NCBI RefSeq assembly: GCF_000154225.1
Contig: NZ_DS264586.1
Coordinates: 154,527 to 218,526, forward strand
Direction: 5' to 3'
Origin: Schaalia dentiphila ATCC 17982
Lineage (GTDB): Bacteria; Actinomycetota; Actinomycetes; Actinomycetales; Actinomycetaceae
Length of the DNA: 64,000 bases
Shown here: one piece after another, positions 17,693-25,818 of the stretch
Layout of the letters: each line of letters opens with the position of its first letter
Position numbering within the stretch: position 1 is the stretch's first letter
The notes under the pieces: model-generated
Told to the model about the DNA's origin: nothing
The model's input: only the letters and a program-made list of their open reading frames with translations
The model's database searches: none
Program-made: the position numbers and the translations under genes

Positions 17693-18751
17693 CTACGGGC
17701 GGCTCTCGGCCTCGGCGATCTCCACGTAGCGCGCGATGTCTGCGCTCAGCTCCTGGGTATCGGCAGGCCTCACCAGGTCAGTGGAGGCACCGTCGCCAGG
17801 CTCCACGCGGCCGTAGCGTTCGGCGAGGAAGCGCTCGCGATACAGGTGATCGGCGGTCTCGCCGATGGTGCGCATCAGGGCGGCATTGAGCCCGGCACTC
17901 ACGACGACGCCCGCGACGGGGACGATCTGCGCGAGCTTACGGGATGCCAGGCGCACGCCCATCGCACTGAAAAGGGAGTTCATCGCGCTCACGACCACGT
18001 TGCCGCCGAGGCCGTCGAGCGAACCGCGCCGGGCGAGGTCGCGCATCACCTTATTGAAGGCCAGCATCGTCGTCTGCTTCTCAACAACGAAATCGCGACC
18101 ACTGCCCGTCGGATCGATCGCCTGTGAGAGCACCATCGTGGAGAAGAGTCGCTCAGTCGGGTCCTCCGAGTCGTAGCCGTAGTACGCGGCCGTGTGCGCA
18201 ACGAGGCGGGTCGCGGCAGCCAGGAAGCTCGTGATATCAACGGCGATCGCCGAGGCCGTGACGCCCACTCCCGGGGCGGAAGCCACGCCCATGCCAAGCA
18301 CTGCGGCAACGGAACCACCCGAGGCGAAGACGCCGCTCACCGCGCCCTCGGCGGCCGCGGTCGTCGAATAGGCCAGGCTCAGGCGGGGCTTGACGGTGAG
18401 AACGTCGTCGAGCGTCAGAGATCGGATGTCCTGCAGGGTCCGCACGTCAAAGCCCGCGGAACGATAGGCCTTGAGGATGCGCTTGCGGCGCACCGAGGCC
18501 TCGGATGCGGAGGCTGCCAGCTCGACGAGGCCGAGGGCAGCGGAGGACACGGTTCGGGTCAGCGCCTCGCCGCCGGGCACCTTGCGCGCGATGGACACCG
18601 CCTTACCCAGGGGCGCGAGGGCCGCCGAGCGGACGCGCTGGGAGATGACTCGGGGGCGGATCGGGCGCATCTGCCCGTCCTTCCACCGCTGGATTTCGTC
18701 CCAATGGGCGGCGTCGGACTCGCTCATGCGTGCACGCAGATCGTCAGACAT
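17693..18751 (-). CDS. EcsC family protein, copy 2
   Basis: A 352-residue paralog of the protein at 16539-17627, with colinear similarity throughout: WDEIQRWKDGQ versus WDAIQEWKAAQ, RVISQRVRS versus RVITQRIRS, SHTAAYYGYD-like (here AHTAAYYGYDSEDP), and a C-terminal hydrophobic segment (VPVAGVVVSAGLNAALMRTIG). The hydrophobic hairpin is at about 150-195. It is the first gene of the probable two-gene unit and is divergent from the TPR-YbjN-like gene, with 139 bases between them. The paired paralogs may form a hetero-oligomer; this is inference. No enzymatic motif is visible. Confidence 0.82.
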   Translation of the reverse strand: MSDDLRARMSESDAAHWDEIQRWKDGQMRPIRPRVISQRVRSAALAPLGKAVSIARKVPGGEALTRTVSSAALGLVELAASASEASVRRKRILKAYRSAGFDVRTLQDIRSLTLDDVLTVKPRLSLAYSTTAAAEGAVSGVFASGGSVAAVLGMGVASAPGVGVTASAIAVDITSFLAAATRLVAHTAAYYGYDSEDPTERLFSTMVLSQAIDPTGSGRDFVVEKQTTMLAFNKVMRDLARRGSLDGLGGNVVVSAMNSLFSAMGVRLASRKLAQIVPVAGVVVSAGLNAALMRTIGETADHLYRERFLAERYGRVEPGDGASTDLVRPADTQELSADIARYVEIAEAESRP

Positions 18752-18890
18752 GCTCTCCCCGTTTCTCTCGCGGTCGCTAACTCACCAACACTACACAGTG
18801 AGGGCCTCGTGCGAGGCTGTAGCGCCGCCGCGTCCCCTGTTATGCTTGTGACCTGGTAGTCAGATTCGGCCTCGATACGAAGGAGCTTCC

Positions 18891-19709
18891 GTGGAATCTC
18901 GTGAGTCGCTCATCAACCAGATCGCTCTTCTCCATGAGGAGAAGGAACACCAGAAGATCATCGCACTCATCGAGGGCCTGCCCCCGGCCGCGATGGACTA
19001 CGAGCTGACGAGCCTGCTGGCGCGCGCCTACATCAATTACGCTCAGCCCTACATGGATTCTTTCCAGGAACACATCAAGCACGCTGTGGAGCTGCTGCGC
19101 AGCGTTGAGGCCGAGGGCATGGCAGACCCGCAGTGGTACTACCGCATCGGCACCGCCCTGTACTGGCAGGACGAGGAGGAAAGTGCCATGACGTACCTGG
19201 AGCAGTGCCTCGCGATGGACCCGACCCACGAGGACGCTCCACAGGTCATCGAGGAGTGCAAGCGCGCCCTCGAGCGTCGCACAGTCGTACGTCCCCTCGA
19301 CATGCGTGCACTTATCGACTTCTTCGAGCGCAACGACTACAGGTACGACGTTGAGGACAATCGCCTGCGCACGGGCTTCACGAACGGCTACTACGTGTTC
19401 TCCGTGATCGACGACGGAGCGGACCTGAGCATGTGGGGCGGCATCCGCGAGGATGTGTCGATGGAGCTGCGCCCGCGCCTCATCCAGGCGTGCAACGACT
19501 GGAACGCGGCCACCAAGTGGCCCAAGGTCTACGTGGCGACGCTGGACGACGGCACGCAGCGCGTGTGCGCCGAGCAGTTCGTCTCGTCTCGCTACGGCAT
19601 GACTGACGCGCAGGTGTCGATCAACATCGACCGTTTCATTTCCGCGTCCGAGTCCTTCTTCAAGGAGCAGATCGAGCGCATCCCCGCACTGGGTGGCGCG
19701 AGCGAGTAA
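18891..19709 (+). CDS. TPR-repeat protein with YbjN-like C-terminal domain
   Basis: A 272-residue cytoplasmic protein. Residues about 1-125 are helical TPR-like repeats (YELTSLLARAYINYAQPYMD, then WYYRIGTALYWQDEEESAMT, with the alternating small and aromatic residues of TPRs). The C-terminal half (about 135-265: MRALIDFFERNDYRYDVEDN, then a strand-rich region and SINIDRFISASESFFKEQ) resembles the YbjN fold, which occurs in small type III-chaperone-like proteins suspected to act in signalling. It starts at GTG with AAGGAG 7 bases upstream. It is divergent from the EcsC pair and followed by a hairpin. Likely role: protein-protein adaptor; partner unknown. Confidence 0.75.
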   Translation: MESRESLINQIALLHEEKEHQKIIALIEGLPPAAMDYELTSLLARAYINYAQPYMDSFQEHIKHAVELLRSVEAEGMADPQWYYRIGTALYWQDEEESAMTYLEQCLAMDPTHEDAPQVIEECKRALERRTVVRPLDMRALIDFFERNDYRYDVEDNRLRTGFTNGYYVFSVIDDGADLSMWGGIREDVSMELRPRLIQACNDWNAATKWPKVYVATLDDGTQRVCAEQFVSSRYGMTDAQVSINIDRFISASESFFKEQIERIPALGGASE

Positions 19710-19727
19710 CGCTCGCACAGAAACGTT

Positions 19728-19759
19728 CCTCGGCCTCGTCTTTTCGGACGAGGCCGGGG
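19728..19759. terminator. Terminator after the TPR-YbjN gene, built on the dispersed motif
   Basis: A 12-13-base stem, CCTCGGCCTCGTC against GACGAGGCCGGGG, with a TTTTCG loop. It lies between convergent genes and both arms are copies of the dispersed GC-rich motif (one slightly altered). Confidence 0.8.
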
Positions 19760-19799
19760 TTCGTTATACGGTCACTGCCCGACGCGCTGCGCCAATGCT

Positions 19800-21293
19800 C
19801 TACGCATTGCTGCGGGGCACGTAGACGCTGAGGCCGCCGTCGCTGACCACGCCCGTGAGGGTCCCGTCATCCGCGACGAGCACGGACGGGTGGTCACCGA
19901 TGATGCACTCCCACGCCTGGCCTGCGTGGCGCGTTCCCACGTAGAGGGTCTTCTCAGCGGCCATTCGATCGGAGAGGATGACGGCGCAGCCGGAGCCGGG
20001 GATCTCGTCCTTGCCTTCGCGGGCAAAGCCCACCACGTCGGGATGATCAAAAGCATTGTGCTGCGGGCCGACAGCCGCGCGGGCTCGGATACTCATGAGG
20101 ACCGGCAGCTCACGCACGGCGGGCAGGTCGTCGGACTCGGGGGAACCCAGAAGGTCACCCCAGAACACGCAGGGAACCCCGGCCTCGTTGAAGAGGATGA
20201 GGGCGTAGGCGGCCGCCTTGAACCAGGGGGCGACCGTGGAGGCCAGGGACTGGCCGGGCTGCGTGTCGTGGTTTTCGACGAAGGTGACTGACTTGTCCGG
20301 ATGGGAGGCAGTCAGCGTGTTCTCCCACAGGCGCGCCAGGTCCACGTTGCCATCCGAGACCGAGGCCTGGTGTAGGTGGTAGTGCAGCGGGACGTCGAAG
20401 AGCATGACGTTGGGGACCCGCTCCAGGTAGTCCTTAAGCTCGCGCACGTCGCCGCTCCAGTACTCACCAACGGCGGGTAGGCGGCGCCCCGTGGAGGCGC
20501 GCAGGTCCTCGAGCCAGCGCGCGTAGAAGTCCGATCCCACGTGCTTGACGGCGTCGAGGCGCAGCCCGTCCACGCCGGTCGTCTCGACGTACCACTTGCC
20601 CCAGCGGTCCAGCTCCTCGCTGACGCGGGGGTCGGTGACGTGCACGTCGCAGCCCATCAGATAGTCGAAGTTGCCGAACTCGGTGTCGACGGACTCGTTC
20701 CACTGCTTGCCTTCGAAGAGCCACAGTCCGTTGCGCTTCGTGGCTTCATCCCAGTCGATGCCGTGGAAGCACGTCCAGTCCCACGTGAAGTCCGAGTACG
20801 CGCCCGCGCGCCCCGGGAACGTGAAGTGGGTCCACGCCTCGATCGTCTCGGGCTCCCCGATGGCCTCGTGGCGGTTCTGGGGGTTGATCGGGGTGGCTCG
20901 CACGGTCTCGGTCGCATCGGCGCCCATGCGGTGGTTGAGGACGATGTCGGCGCACACGGCGATTCCCGCCTCGTGCAGGGCTTCGATGGCGGCCAGGTAC
21001 TCGTCCTTCGTCCCGTACTTCGTGGGCACGGAGCTCCTCTGGTCGAACTCGCCAAGGTCGTACAGGTCGTAGACGCCGTAGCCGACGTCGTTGATACCCT
21101 CGTGGCCCTTGTAGGCGGGCGGCAGCCAAATGATGGTGACGCCCAGGTCCGCGATCGCCTGGGCGTGCTCGGCGAGGTAGCGCCAGTGGCTGGCGTCCGG
21201 CACCATGTCCCAGGCGAAAGCCTGCAGGATCAGCGGGCCCGCCTCCGTCATGGACGAGGCCAGGGCCGGTTCGATCGTCTCATTCACCCGCAT
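19800..21293 (-). CDS. Cytoplasmic alpha-amylase, GH13
   Basis: A 497-residue glycoside hydrolase family 13 enzyme without a signal peptide, like the cytoplasmic AmyA/AmyS group (GH13 subfamily 5 pattern). Conserved regions in order: VCADIVLNHRMG (region I), VDGLRLDAVKHVG with the nucleophile Asp (II), LPAVGEYWSG with the acid-base Glu (III), and VTFVENHDTQ with the transition-state Asp (IV). A short C-terminal beta-domain (VILSDRMAAEKTLYVG) follows. It should cleave alpha-1,4-glucans or maltodextrins inside the cell. The start is uncertain: the ATG at 21293 or the in-frame ATG at 21251 (MTEAGPLILQAF), which better fits family length. No strong ribosome site is seen at either. Confidence 0.9.
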   Translation of the reverse strand: MRVNETIEPALASSMTEAGPLILQAFAWDMVPDASHWRYLAEHAQAIADLGVTIIWLPPAYKGHEGINDVGYGVYDLYDLGEFDQRSSVPTKYGTKDEYLAAIEALHEAGIAVCADIVLNHRMGADATETVRATPINPQNRHEAIGEPETIEAWTHFTFPGRAGAYSDFTWDWTCFHGIDWDEATKRNGLWLFEGKQWNESVDTEFGNFDYLMGCDVHVTDPRVSEELDRWGKWYVETTGVDGLRLDAVKHVGSDFYARWLEDLRASTGRRLPAVGEYWSGDVRELKDYLERVPNVMLFDVPLHYHLHQASVSDGNVDLARLWENTLTASHPDKSVTFVENHDTQPGQSLASTVAPWFKAAAYALILFNEAGVPCVFWGDLLGSPESDDLPAVRELPVLMSIRARAAVGPQHNAFDHPDVVGFAREGKDEIPGSGCAVILSDRMAAEKTLYVGTRHAGQAWECIIGDHPSVLVADDGTLTGVVSDGGLSVYVPRSNA

Positions 21294-21357
21294 ATCGTGG
21301 CAGGTTTCCCCGCCCCCGGGCGCGCGAGAATGGGAAACAGTGGCGGGGTATACACGG

Positions 21358-21412
21358 TAACGAGGCCGGGGCTGGGTACCGCTGATGCGCGCGGTACGGC
21401 CCCGGCCTCGTC
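21358..21412. repeat. 55-bp hairpin element, left copy
   Basis: Identical base for base to 27058-27112. The outer stem is 13 bases (ACGAGGCCGGGGC and complement), then an inner 7-base stem GTACCGC/GCGGTAC around TGATGC. It lies downstream of the malG-type permease and upstream of the amylase, both on the minus strand, and can act as a terminator. It carries two facing copies of the dispersed motif. Confidence 0.9.
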
Positions 21413-21415
21413 AGG

Positions 21416-22294
21416 CTACCCCTTGACGGCGCCGGAGACGAGACCGGCACTCATCCGGTTCTGCACAATCATGAACAGAATGAGGACGGGGATCGTGATG
21501 ATCGTGGACGCGGCCATAACTCCACCCCAGTCGCTGCCACGCAAACCCTGTTGGAAGGACTGCAACCACAGCGGCAGAGTGACCGCACTGTCACGCGAGA
21601 GCACGATGAGGGCAAGCGTGTATTCGTTCCATGAGTGCAGGAAGGAGAACACGCTGGTCGCCACCAGGCCGGGGGCGAGCAGCGGCAACGTCACCCGCAT
21701 GAAGGCGCCCACCCGAGAGCAACCATCGATCATTGCGGCCTGTTCAAGCTCCTCCGGGACGGCGTCCACGTACCCTCGCATCATCCAGGTAACAAAGGGC
21801 AGCACTCCGCCGACATAGAGGAGCGAGAGTCCAGCAACAGAGTTGAGGAGACTCCACGCGTCAAGCATCCTGTACTGGGAGATGAACAGCGCTTCGGCCG
21901 GGATCATCTGGACGACAAGAACAGCGACAATGAATGTGCGTTTACCCCTGAACTGGAAACGAGTGAGAGCCAACGCTGCCAACAGGGACAGGGTCGTTGT
22001 GGTGACAACAGTGATCAGTGCTGTCAGAAGCGACATCCCGAGTGCACGATGAAAAACCGGTGAGACCAAGACCGAGTGAAAGTGGTCAAACGTCAGCGGA
22101 GCAGGCACGAGCTTCGGGGGAGACGCCAATAAATTACGGTCTGTCTGGAGAGATGAGTTCACCATCCAGTAGACGGGCAGGAGCCAAACCAGGGCGCATA
22201 GGGTCAAGGTGACATTGACCAATACAACACCGATACGGGCACGGCCGCTGCGTCGACGTGGCATGGCTGTGCGAGGCGAAGCTGTCACGGTCAT
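21416..22294 (-). CDS. ABC sugar transporter permease, MalG type
   Basis: A 292-residue inner-membrane subunit with six predicted helices. The cytoplasmic coupling loop has the permease signature, EQAAMIDGCSRVGAFMRVTLP (EAA-type, at about 185-205), which contacts the ATPase. It belongs to carbohydrate uptake family CUT1. The ATG overlaps the preceding permease stop by 4 bases. No ATP-binding gene is in the cluster; in actinobacteria such transporters usually share a general ATPase of the MsiK type encoded elsewhere. The neighbouring GH20 gene and ROK regulator suggest N-acetylglucosamine-containing oligosaccharides as substrate. It is the last gene of the operon, followed at once by a hairpin. 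Confidence 0.92.
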   Translation of the reverse strand: MTVTASPRTAMPRRRSGRARIGVVLVNVTLTLCALVWLLPVYWMVNSSLQTDRNLLASPPKLVPAPLTFDHFHSVLVSPVFHRALGMSLLTALITVVTTTTLSLLAALALTRFQFRGKRTFIVAVLVVQMIPAEALFISQYRMLDAWSLLNSVAGLSLLYVGGVLPFVTWMMRGYVDAVPEELEQAAMIDGCSRVGAFMRVTLPLLAPGLVATSVFSFLHSWNEYTLALIVLSRDSAVTLPLWLQSFQQGLRGSDWGGVMAASTIITIPVLILFMIVQNRMSAGLVSGAVKG

Positions 22295-23235
22295 ACACGA
22301 TCCCCCTTCGTGAAGAGCATATGAATGTATCGAGAGGTGATCACGAGAGTGATGAGAAGGACGATAGTTGCCAGGGCGGAGGCAACTCCGTAGTTGCCCT
22401 GCGAAATACCGACCTTGTAGATATAAGTGCCCAGCAGGTTCGTTTCATCGGAAATCGATCCGGACTGTTGAAGCACGTAGATCTGCGTGAACACGCGCAG
22501 ATCCCATATGACCTGAAGAACGCCGATGAGTGCGATAACAGGTGACACCGACGGGAATACGACGTAGCGCAAACGCTGCCAATAGGACGCGCCATCGATC
22601 TGCGCTGCCTCGATGAGGGCCTCATCAATCTGTGTCATAGCCGCGTAGATTGAGATCGTGGCCAACGGCATGGATGCCCACACAATGATGGCCGAAGCAA
22701 TAAGGAAGAACGTCCAGTAGCTCTGCGCAAGCCAGGCGGTCTGCGAGGCTTCTTCGAATCCGAGGACCGCGAGAACGTAGTTGAGCAGTCCGAAGTTCTT
22801 GTTGACGAGCCATTGCCACACTGTCAGTGTGGCCAGGAGCGGCATCGCCCAGACAATGACGAGCACCGCGTTCATCAAGGTGCGCACAGGAGCGGATGCA
22901 GCCTTCATCATGAGAGCAAAGGCGATCGCCAGAGTCATCGTCCACCCGGCGGTCCACAGACAAAATGCAAGAGATTTCGCTGTGACTGTCCAGAAGTAGC
23001 TGTCGGTGAGAATCGAGGTGTAGTTGTCGAAGCCGACCCACTCCGGAGGGGCTCCAAACTGCTGTTTGAGGCCGAACTTTTGGAACGACATAACGAACTG
23101 GCGCAGCATCGGATAGCCGAGGACGACCAGGACGACGACTGTCGCCGGCGCAAGCAGCAAGTACGGGATGGCACGCCTGCTCGCTCGGCGCGAAGACGCC
23201 GAGCGAGCAGGCGAGGCGGTTGCAGCGCTCATCAC
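22291..23235 (-). CDS. ABC sugar transporter permease, MalF type
   Basis: A 314-residue integral membrane subunit. A polar N-terminal 25 residues precedes the first helix (PYLLLAPATVVVLVVLGYP). The EAA coupling motif is IDEALIEAAQIDGASYWQRL at about 205-225. It pairs with the MalG-type subunit to form the CUT1 channel. Overlaps of 4 bases with both neighbours (the start codons sit inside GTGATG and ATGA junctions) show tight translational coupling. The start could be the GTG at 23235 or the ATG right after it at 23232. Confidence 0.92.
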   Translation of the reverse strand: MMSAATASPARSASSRRASRRAIPYLLLAPATVVVLVVLGYPMLRQFVMSFQKFGLKQQFGAPPEWVGFDNYTSILTDSYFWTVTAKSLAFCLWTAGWTMTLAIAFALMMKAASAPVRTLMNAVLVIVWAMPLLATLTVWQWLVNKNFGLLNYVLAVLGFEEASQTAWLAQSYWTFFLIASAIIVWASMPLATISIYAAMTQIDEALIEAAQIDGASYWQRLRYVVFPSVSPVIALIGVLQVIWDLRVFTQIYVLQQSGSISDETNLLGTYIYKVGISQGNYGVASALATIVLLITLVITSRYIHMLFTKGDRV

Positions 23236-24539
23236 TGCTCGGAGTTCAAAGCTTCAGTGAGCTTCTTGGAGAAGTCACTGGCGGTCGAGCGCACATCAGC
23301 CCCTTGTGCGATAGCCATGAAGAAATCACGCAGCCCGTTGTCACCTGCGACGGCACCCCACTGCGGCGTGTTGGGCGTGAGCTTGGAGTTCTCGACGATA
23401 GTCGGTGCAATCTCAGCGAAGGCTCCCGTCTGCGAACTCGCATAGGCTGAGTTGCCTGGCGTCCATCCAGCCTTGGCGATTGACTCCTGGAAATCCTTCG
23501 AGTAGATGATCTCGAGAGCCTTAGCTGCCAGCTCAGGGTTGTGGGCCTTAGCAGCCATCGAAATGGAGGATCCGCCAGCGAATGTCTGGCCGACGGTTCC
23601 GGCTGTCGTGCTCGGAATCGGCATGACACCAACCTTGCCTTCATCCCAGAGGGACTTGTCGATCTTCTCCCCGACGTTGCCGGTACCAACCATGAACGCG
23701 ACCTTGTTCTCGTTGAAGAACTTCTCAAAGCTCTTCTGGGATGCCTGGTCGGCGAGCGCGTAGGCAGTTCCCTCCTTGAAGATCTTTTGGACACGGGTCA
23801 AGGAAGCGATGGAAGCATCATTGTTGATGAGGGCAGTCCACTTACCATTGTCCATCTTCGCGTAGTCACCGCCGCCGGCAAACATAAGGGATTCAACACC
23901 GTGGATATCGACTGCAGCCAGGTACATTCCGGAGAATCCGTCGACGTTATCGGGGTTGGCCTTTCCAATGTCGATGGCTGCCTGCGCGAGCTCATCGAGC
24001 GTGGTCGGGACACTGATCCCTGCCTTTTCGAGCAGGTCCTTGCGGTAGTAGACGCCACGGGCTCCTGCGTAGAGCGGCAGAGCATATTTGTGCCCCTCCC
24101 AGGTTCCGGCATCGACGAAGCTAGGAATGAGTTTGGATCCACCTAGGGTCTCGTACTGGCCATCGAGCGGCGCAAAGGCTCCGACGGAAGCGAAGAGAGC
24201 AGTTTGCGTGTTTCCGGTTTCAACCAGATCAGGGCTTTCAGCGTCCGAGGCGAGAGAGGTCTGCAGCTTGTTGACAATGCCATCCCAGGGCTGGATCTCG
24301 ACGGTGAGCGTATTGCCGGGATTGTTGGCAGCAAAGGTGTCTTCCAGGTACTTCACCGCATCGTCTGGGATTGATCCTTCCATGAACCAGACGCGCACGT
24401 TCTGCCCGGTTGTTGCAGCAGAGCTGGTTGTTCCTGATTCCTTGGAGCTATCAGAGGCGGAACCGCAGGCGCTCAGGCCTAGGGCGCAGGCCCCTGCGAG
24501 TCCCATCGCGGCCATCTTGGCCAGTGTTGAGTGAGACAT
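23232..24539 (-). CDS. Extracellular sugar-binding lipoprotein of ABC transporter
   Basis: A 435-residue family 1 solute-binding protein. The lipoprotein signal peptide ends with the lipobox LSAC, so Cys22 is lipidated and the protein is anchored outside the membrane. A Ser/Thr-rich linker follows, then the two-lobed fold (VRVWFMEGSIPDDAV opening, RGVYYRKDLLEKAGI in lobe one, FAGGSSISMAAKAHNPELAAKALEI in lobe two). Similar proteins bind chitobiose, GlcNAc or malto-oligosaccharides. It is the first gene of the three-gene transport operon. Upstream are GAGAGG as ribosome site, a TTGACA-like -35 and the ROK operator copy at 24608-24624. Substrate is inferred from context. Confidence 0.92.
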   Translation of the reverse strand: MSHSTLAKMAAMGLAGACALGLSACGSASDSSKESGTTSSAATTGQNVRVWFMEGSIPDDAVKYLEDTFAANNPGNTLTVEIQPWDGIVNKLQTSLASDAESPDLVETGNTQTALFASVGAFAPLDGQYETLGGSKLIPSFVDAGTWEGHKYALPLYAGARGVYYRKDLLEKAGISVPTTLDELAQAAIDIGKANPDNVDGFSGMYLAAVDIHGVESLMFAGGGDYAKMDNGKWTALINNDASIASLTRVQKIFKEGTAYALADQASQKSFEKFFNENKVAFMVGTGNVGEKIDKSLWDEGKVGVMPIPSTTAGTVGQTFAGGSSISMAAKAHNPELAAKALEIIYSKDFQESIAKAGWTPGNSAYASSQTGAFAEIAPTIVENSKLTPNTPQWGAVAGDNGLRDFFMAIAQGADVRSTASDFSKKLTEALNSEQ

Positions 24540-24566
24540 GAGTTTTCCTCTCGAGTGAGTACGCGA

Positions 24567-24581
24567 CACTGCGTAGCAGTG
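24567..24581. promoter_or_regulatory. Small perfect palindrome in the leader of the solute-binding protein gene
   Basis: CACTGC-GTA-GCAGTG, a perfect 6-base inverted repeat 28 bases before the gene start and next to a candidate -10 region. It could be a second regulator site or a short RNA hairpin. It does not match the ROK operator sequence. Confidence 0.4.
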
Positions 24582-24607
24582 ATTAGAATCTCACACACAA
24601 AGCTCTG

Positions 24608-24624
24608 TGTCAACTATCGTGACA
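24608..24624. promoter_or_regulatory. Candidate ROK operator B, upstream of the transport operon
   Basis: TGTCA-N7-TGACA, a perfect 5-base inverted repeat with 7-base spacing. It overlaps a TTGACA -35-like hexamer read on the minus strand and also covers the last codon of the ROK regulator gene. It has the same geometry as site A at 25776-25792. Confidence 0.65.
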
Positions 24625-25755
24625 GTTACCCCACGCAACCTCACACTGATTCACCAGCTCGACACACACTTCATCCATCGAGAGCAAAACACCCAGCCCC
24701 GCAACCGCAACATCAGTCGGAACAGCCGCACGCACACTCAACCCCCGGACACTCAGAGGCAAGGAACGGCTTAAGAGAGCACGCTCAACAGGCCCAGCCA
24801 GAACCTCCCCCATGCCATCAATGAGGCCACCAATGACAACCTCCTCTGGATTCATCAGGTGCAACGCAGATACGAGCGCTTCACTCAGCTCATCAGCAAG
24901 ACTCCAGACAATCGACTGAGCAACACGATCTCCCGAGCGGACACGAGCAGCAAGGGTCGAAGCATCAGCACCCTCTCCCCAGACAACAGAAGCACGCTCA
25001 TTGACCGCCCGGATGCCGACGTACTGCATGAGACAACCCCGAGCCCCACATTCGCAGGGCTTGCCATGCGGATCAATACTCACATGCCCGAGCTCACCCG
25101 CCCCGCCGCGCGCACCGCGCACACTCACACCATCGACGATCTGAGCACAGCCAATCCCATATGCAAGATGCACATAAAGCTGGGATCCAACCCGGCACCC
25201 CCCAGCCTCATACTGCGCATACCCACTCGTGCGCACTTCATTATCAACGATGACCTCACACCCGAGAGCATCACGAAAATACTCTTTCGGATTAGTCCCA
25301 CCCCATAGCCGAGAGGCGGCAGAGGTAACCACCTCACCACTCCGACTATCGATCTGAGCATTGACGGCAACATACGCTGCAAGCACCCGGCGACCACTCT
25401 CCCCGAGAGCCTCCCGAACGCAAGCCAACGCCGCTTCCATGCGCGCACGCCCCGGAGTGGCCGGGTCAATAGCAAGACGGGAGGTGTGTACGGGCGTCCG
25501 ATCAGCACGAGTTAGAAGAACGAGCGTGGAGGCCGCCCGAAAAATGACGGAGAGAAGAAAACCGACGGACTCACTGATACCGACATCCGCCTTGAGCCCC
25601 TCCCCACTGCACAGGACACCACAGGCGACTCCATCAGCAACGACGTTTGTCGTCGTCGTCCTCGTAACAGACAGGGAACGCGCGAGCTCAGCGCGATGCA
25701 TAGGCCCACGCTCAACAAGCTCGGCGATCACGTGTCGACGATTGTTACCTTTCAT
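24610..25755 (-). CDS. ROK family transcriptional repressor (NagC-like)
   Basis: A 381-residue regulator. The N-terminal winged helix-turn-helix (about 5-60: NRRHVIAELVERGPMHRAEL, then SLSVTRTTTTNVV) is followed by the ROK sugar-kinase-like fold. The ROK signature includes the ligand-binding GELGHVSIDPHG and the zinc-binding CECGARGCLMQY. The phosphate-loop residues required for kinase activity are degenerate, as is usual for repressors. It is divergent from the GH20 gene and lies upstream of the transport operon on the same strand. Matched palindromes in both promoter regions support it as the local repressor, released by GlcNAc or a phosphate derivative. The inducer is an inference. GGGAG lies ahead of the ATG. 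Confidence 0.9.
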   Translation of the reverse strand: MKGNNRRHVIAELVERGPMHRAELARSLSVTRTTTTNVVADGVACGVLCSGEGLKADVGISESVGFLLSVIFRAASTLVLLTRADRTPVHTSRLAIDPATPGRARMEAALACVREALGESGRRVLAAYVAVNAQIDSRSGEVVTSAASRLWGGTNPKEYFRDALGCEVIVDNEVRTSGYAQYEAGGCRVGSQLYVHLAYGIGCAQIVDGVSVRGARGGAGELGHVSIDPHGKPCECGARGCLMQYVGIRAVNERASVVWGEGADASTLAARVRSGDRVAQSIVWSLADELSEALVSALHLMNPEEVVIGGLIDGMGEVLAGPVERALLSRSLPLSVRGLSVRAAVPTDVAVAGLGVLLSMDEVCVELVNQCEVAWGNCHDS

Positions 25756-25775
25756 GACACTCCCTCACAGATTTC

Positions 25776-25792
25776 TGTTACTCTACGTGACA
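25776..25792. promoter_or_regulatory. Candidate ROK operator A in the rok/GH20 divergent promoter
   Basis: TGTTA-N7-TGACA, differing from site B by one base and with identical spacing. It lies immediately upstream of a TACTAT -10 box (25796-25801) for the GH20 gene and overlaps TAGAGT on the other strand, so a bound repressor would block both directions. Confidence 0.65.
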
Positions 25793-25818
25793 GAATACTA
25801 TGCTGAAGCGGAGGCAAC

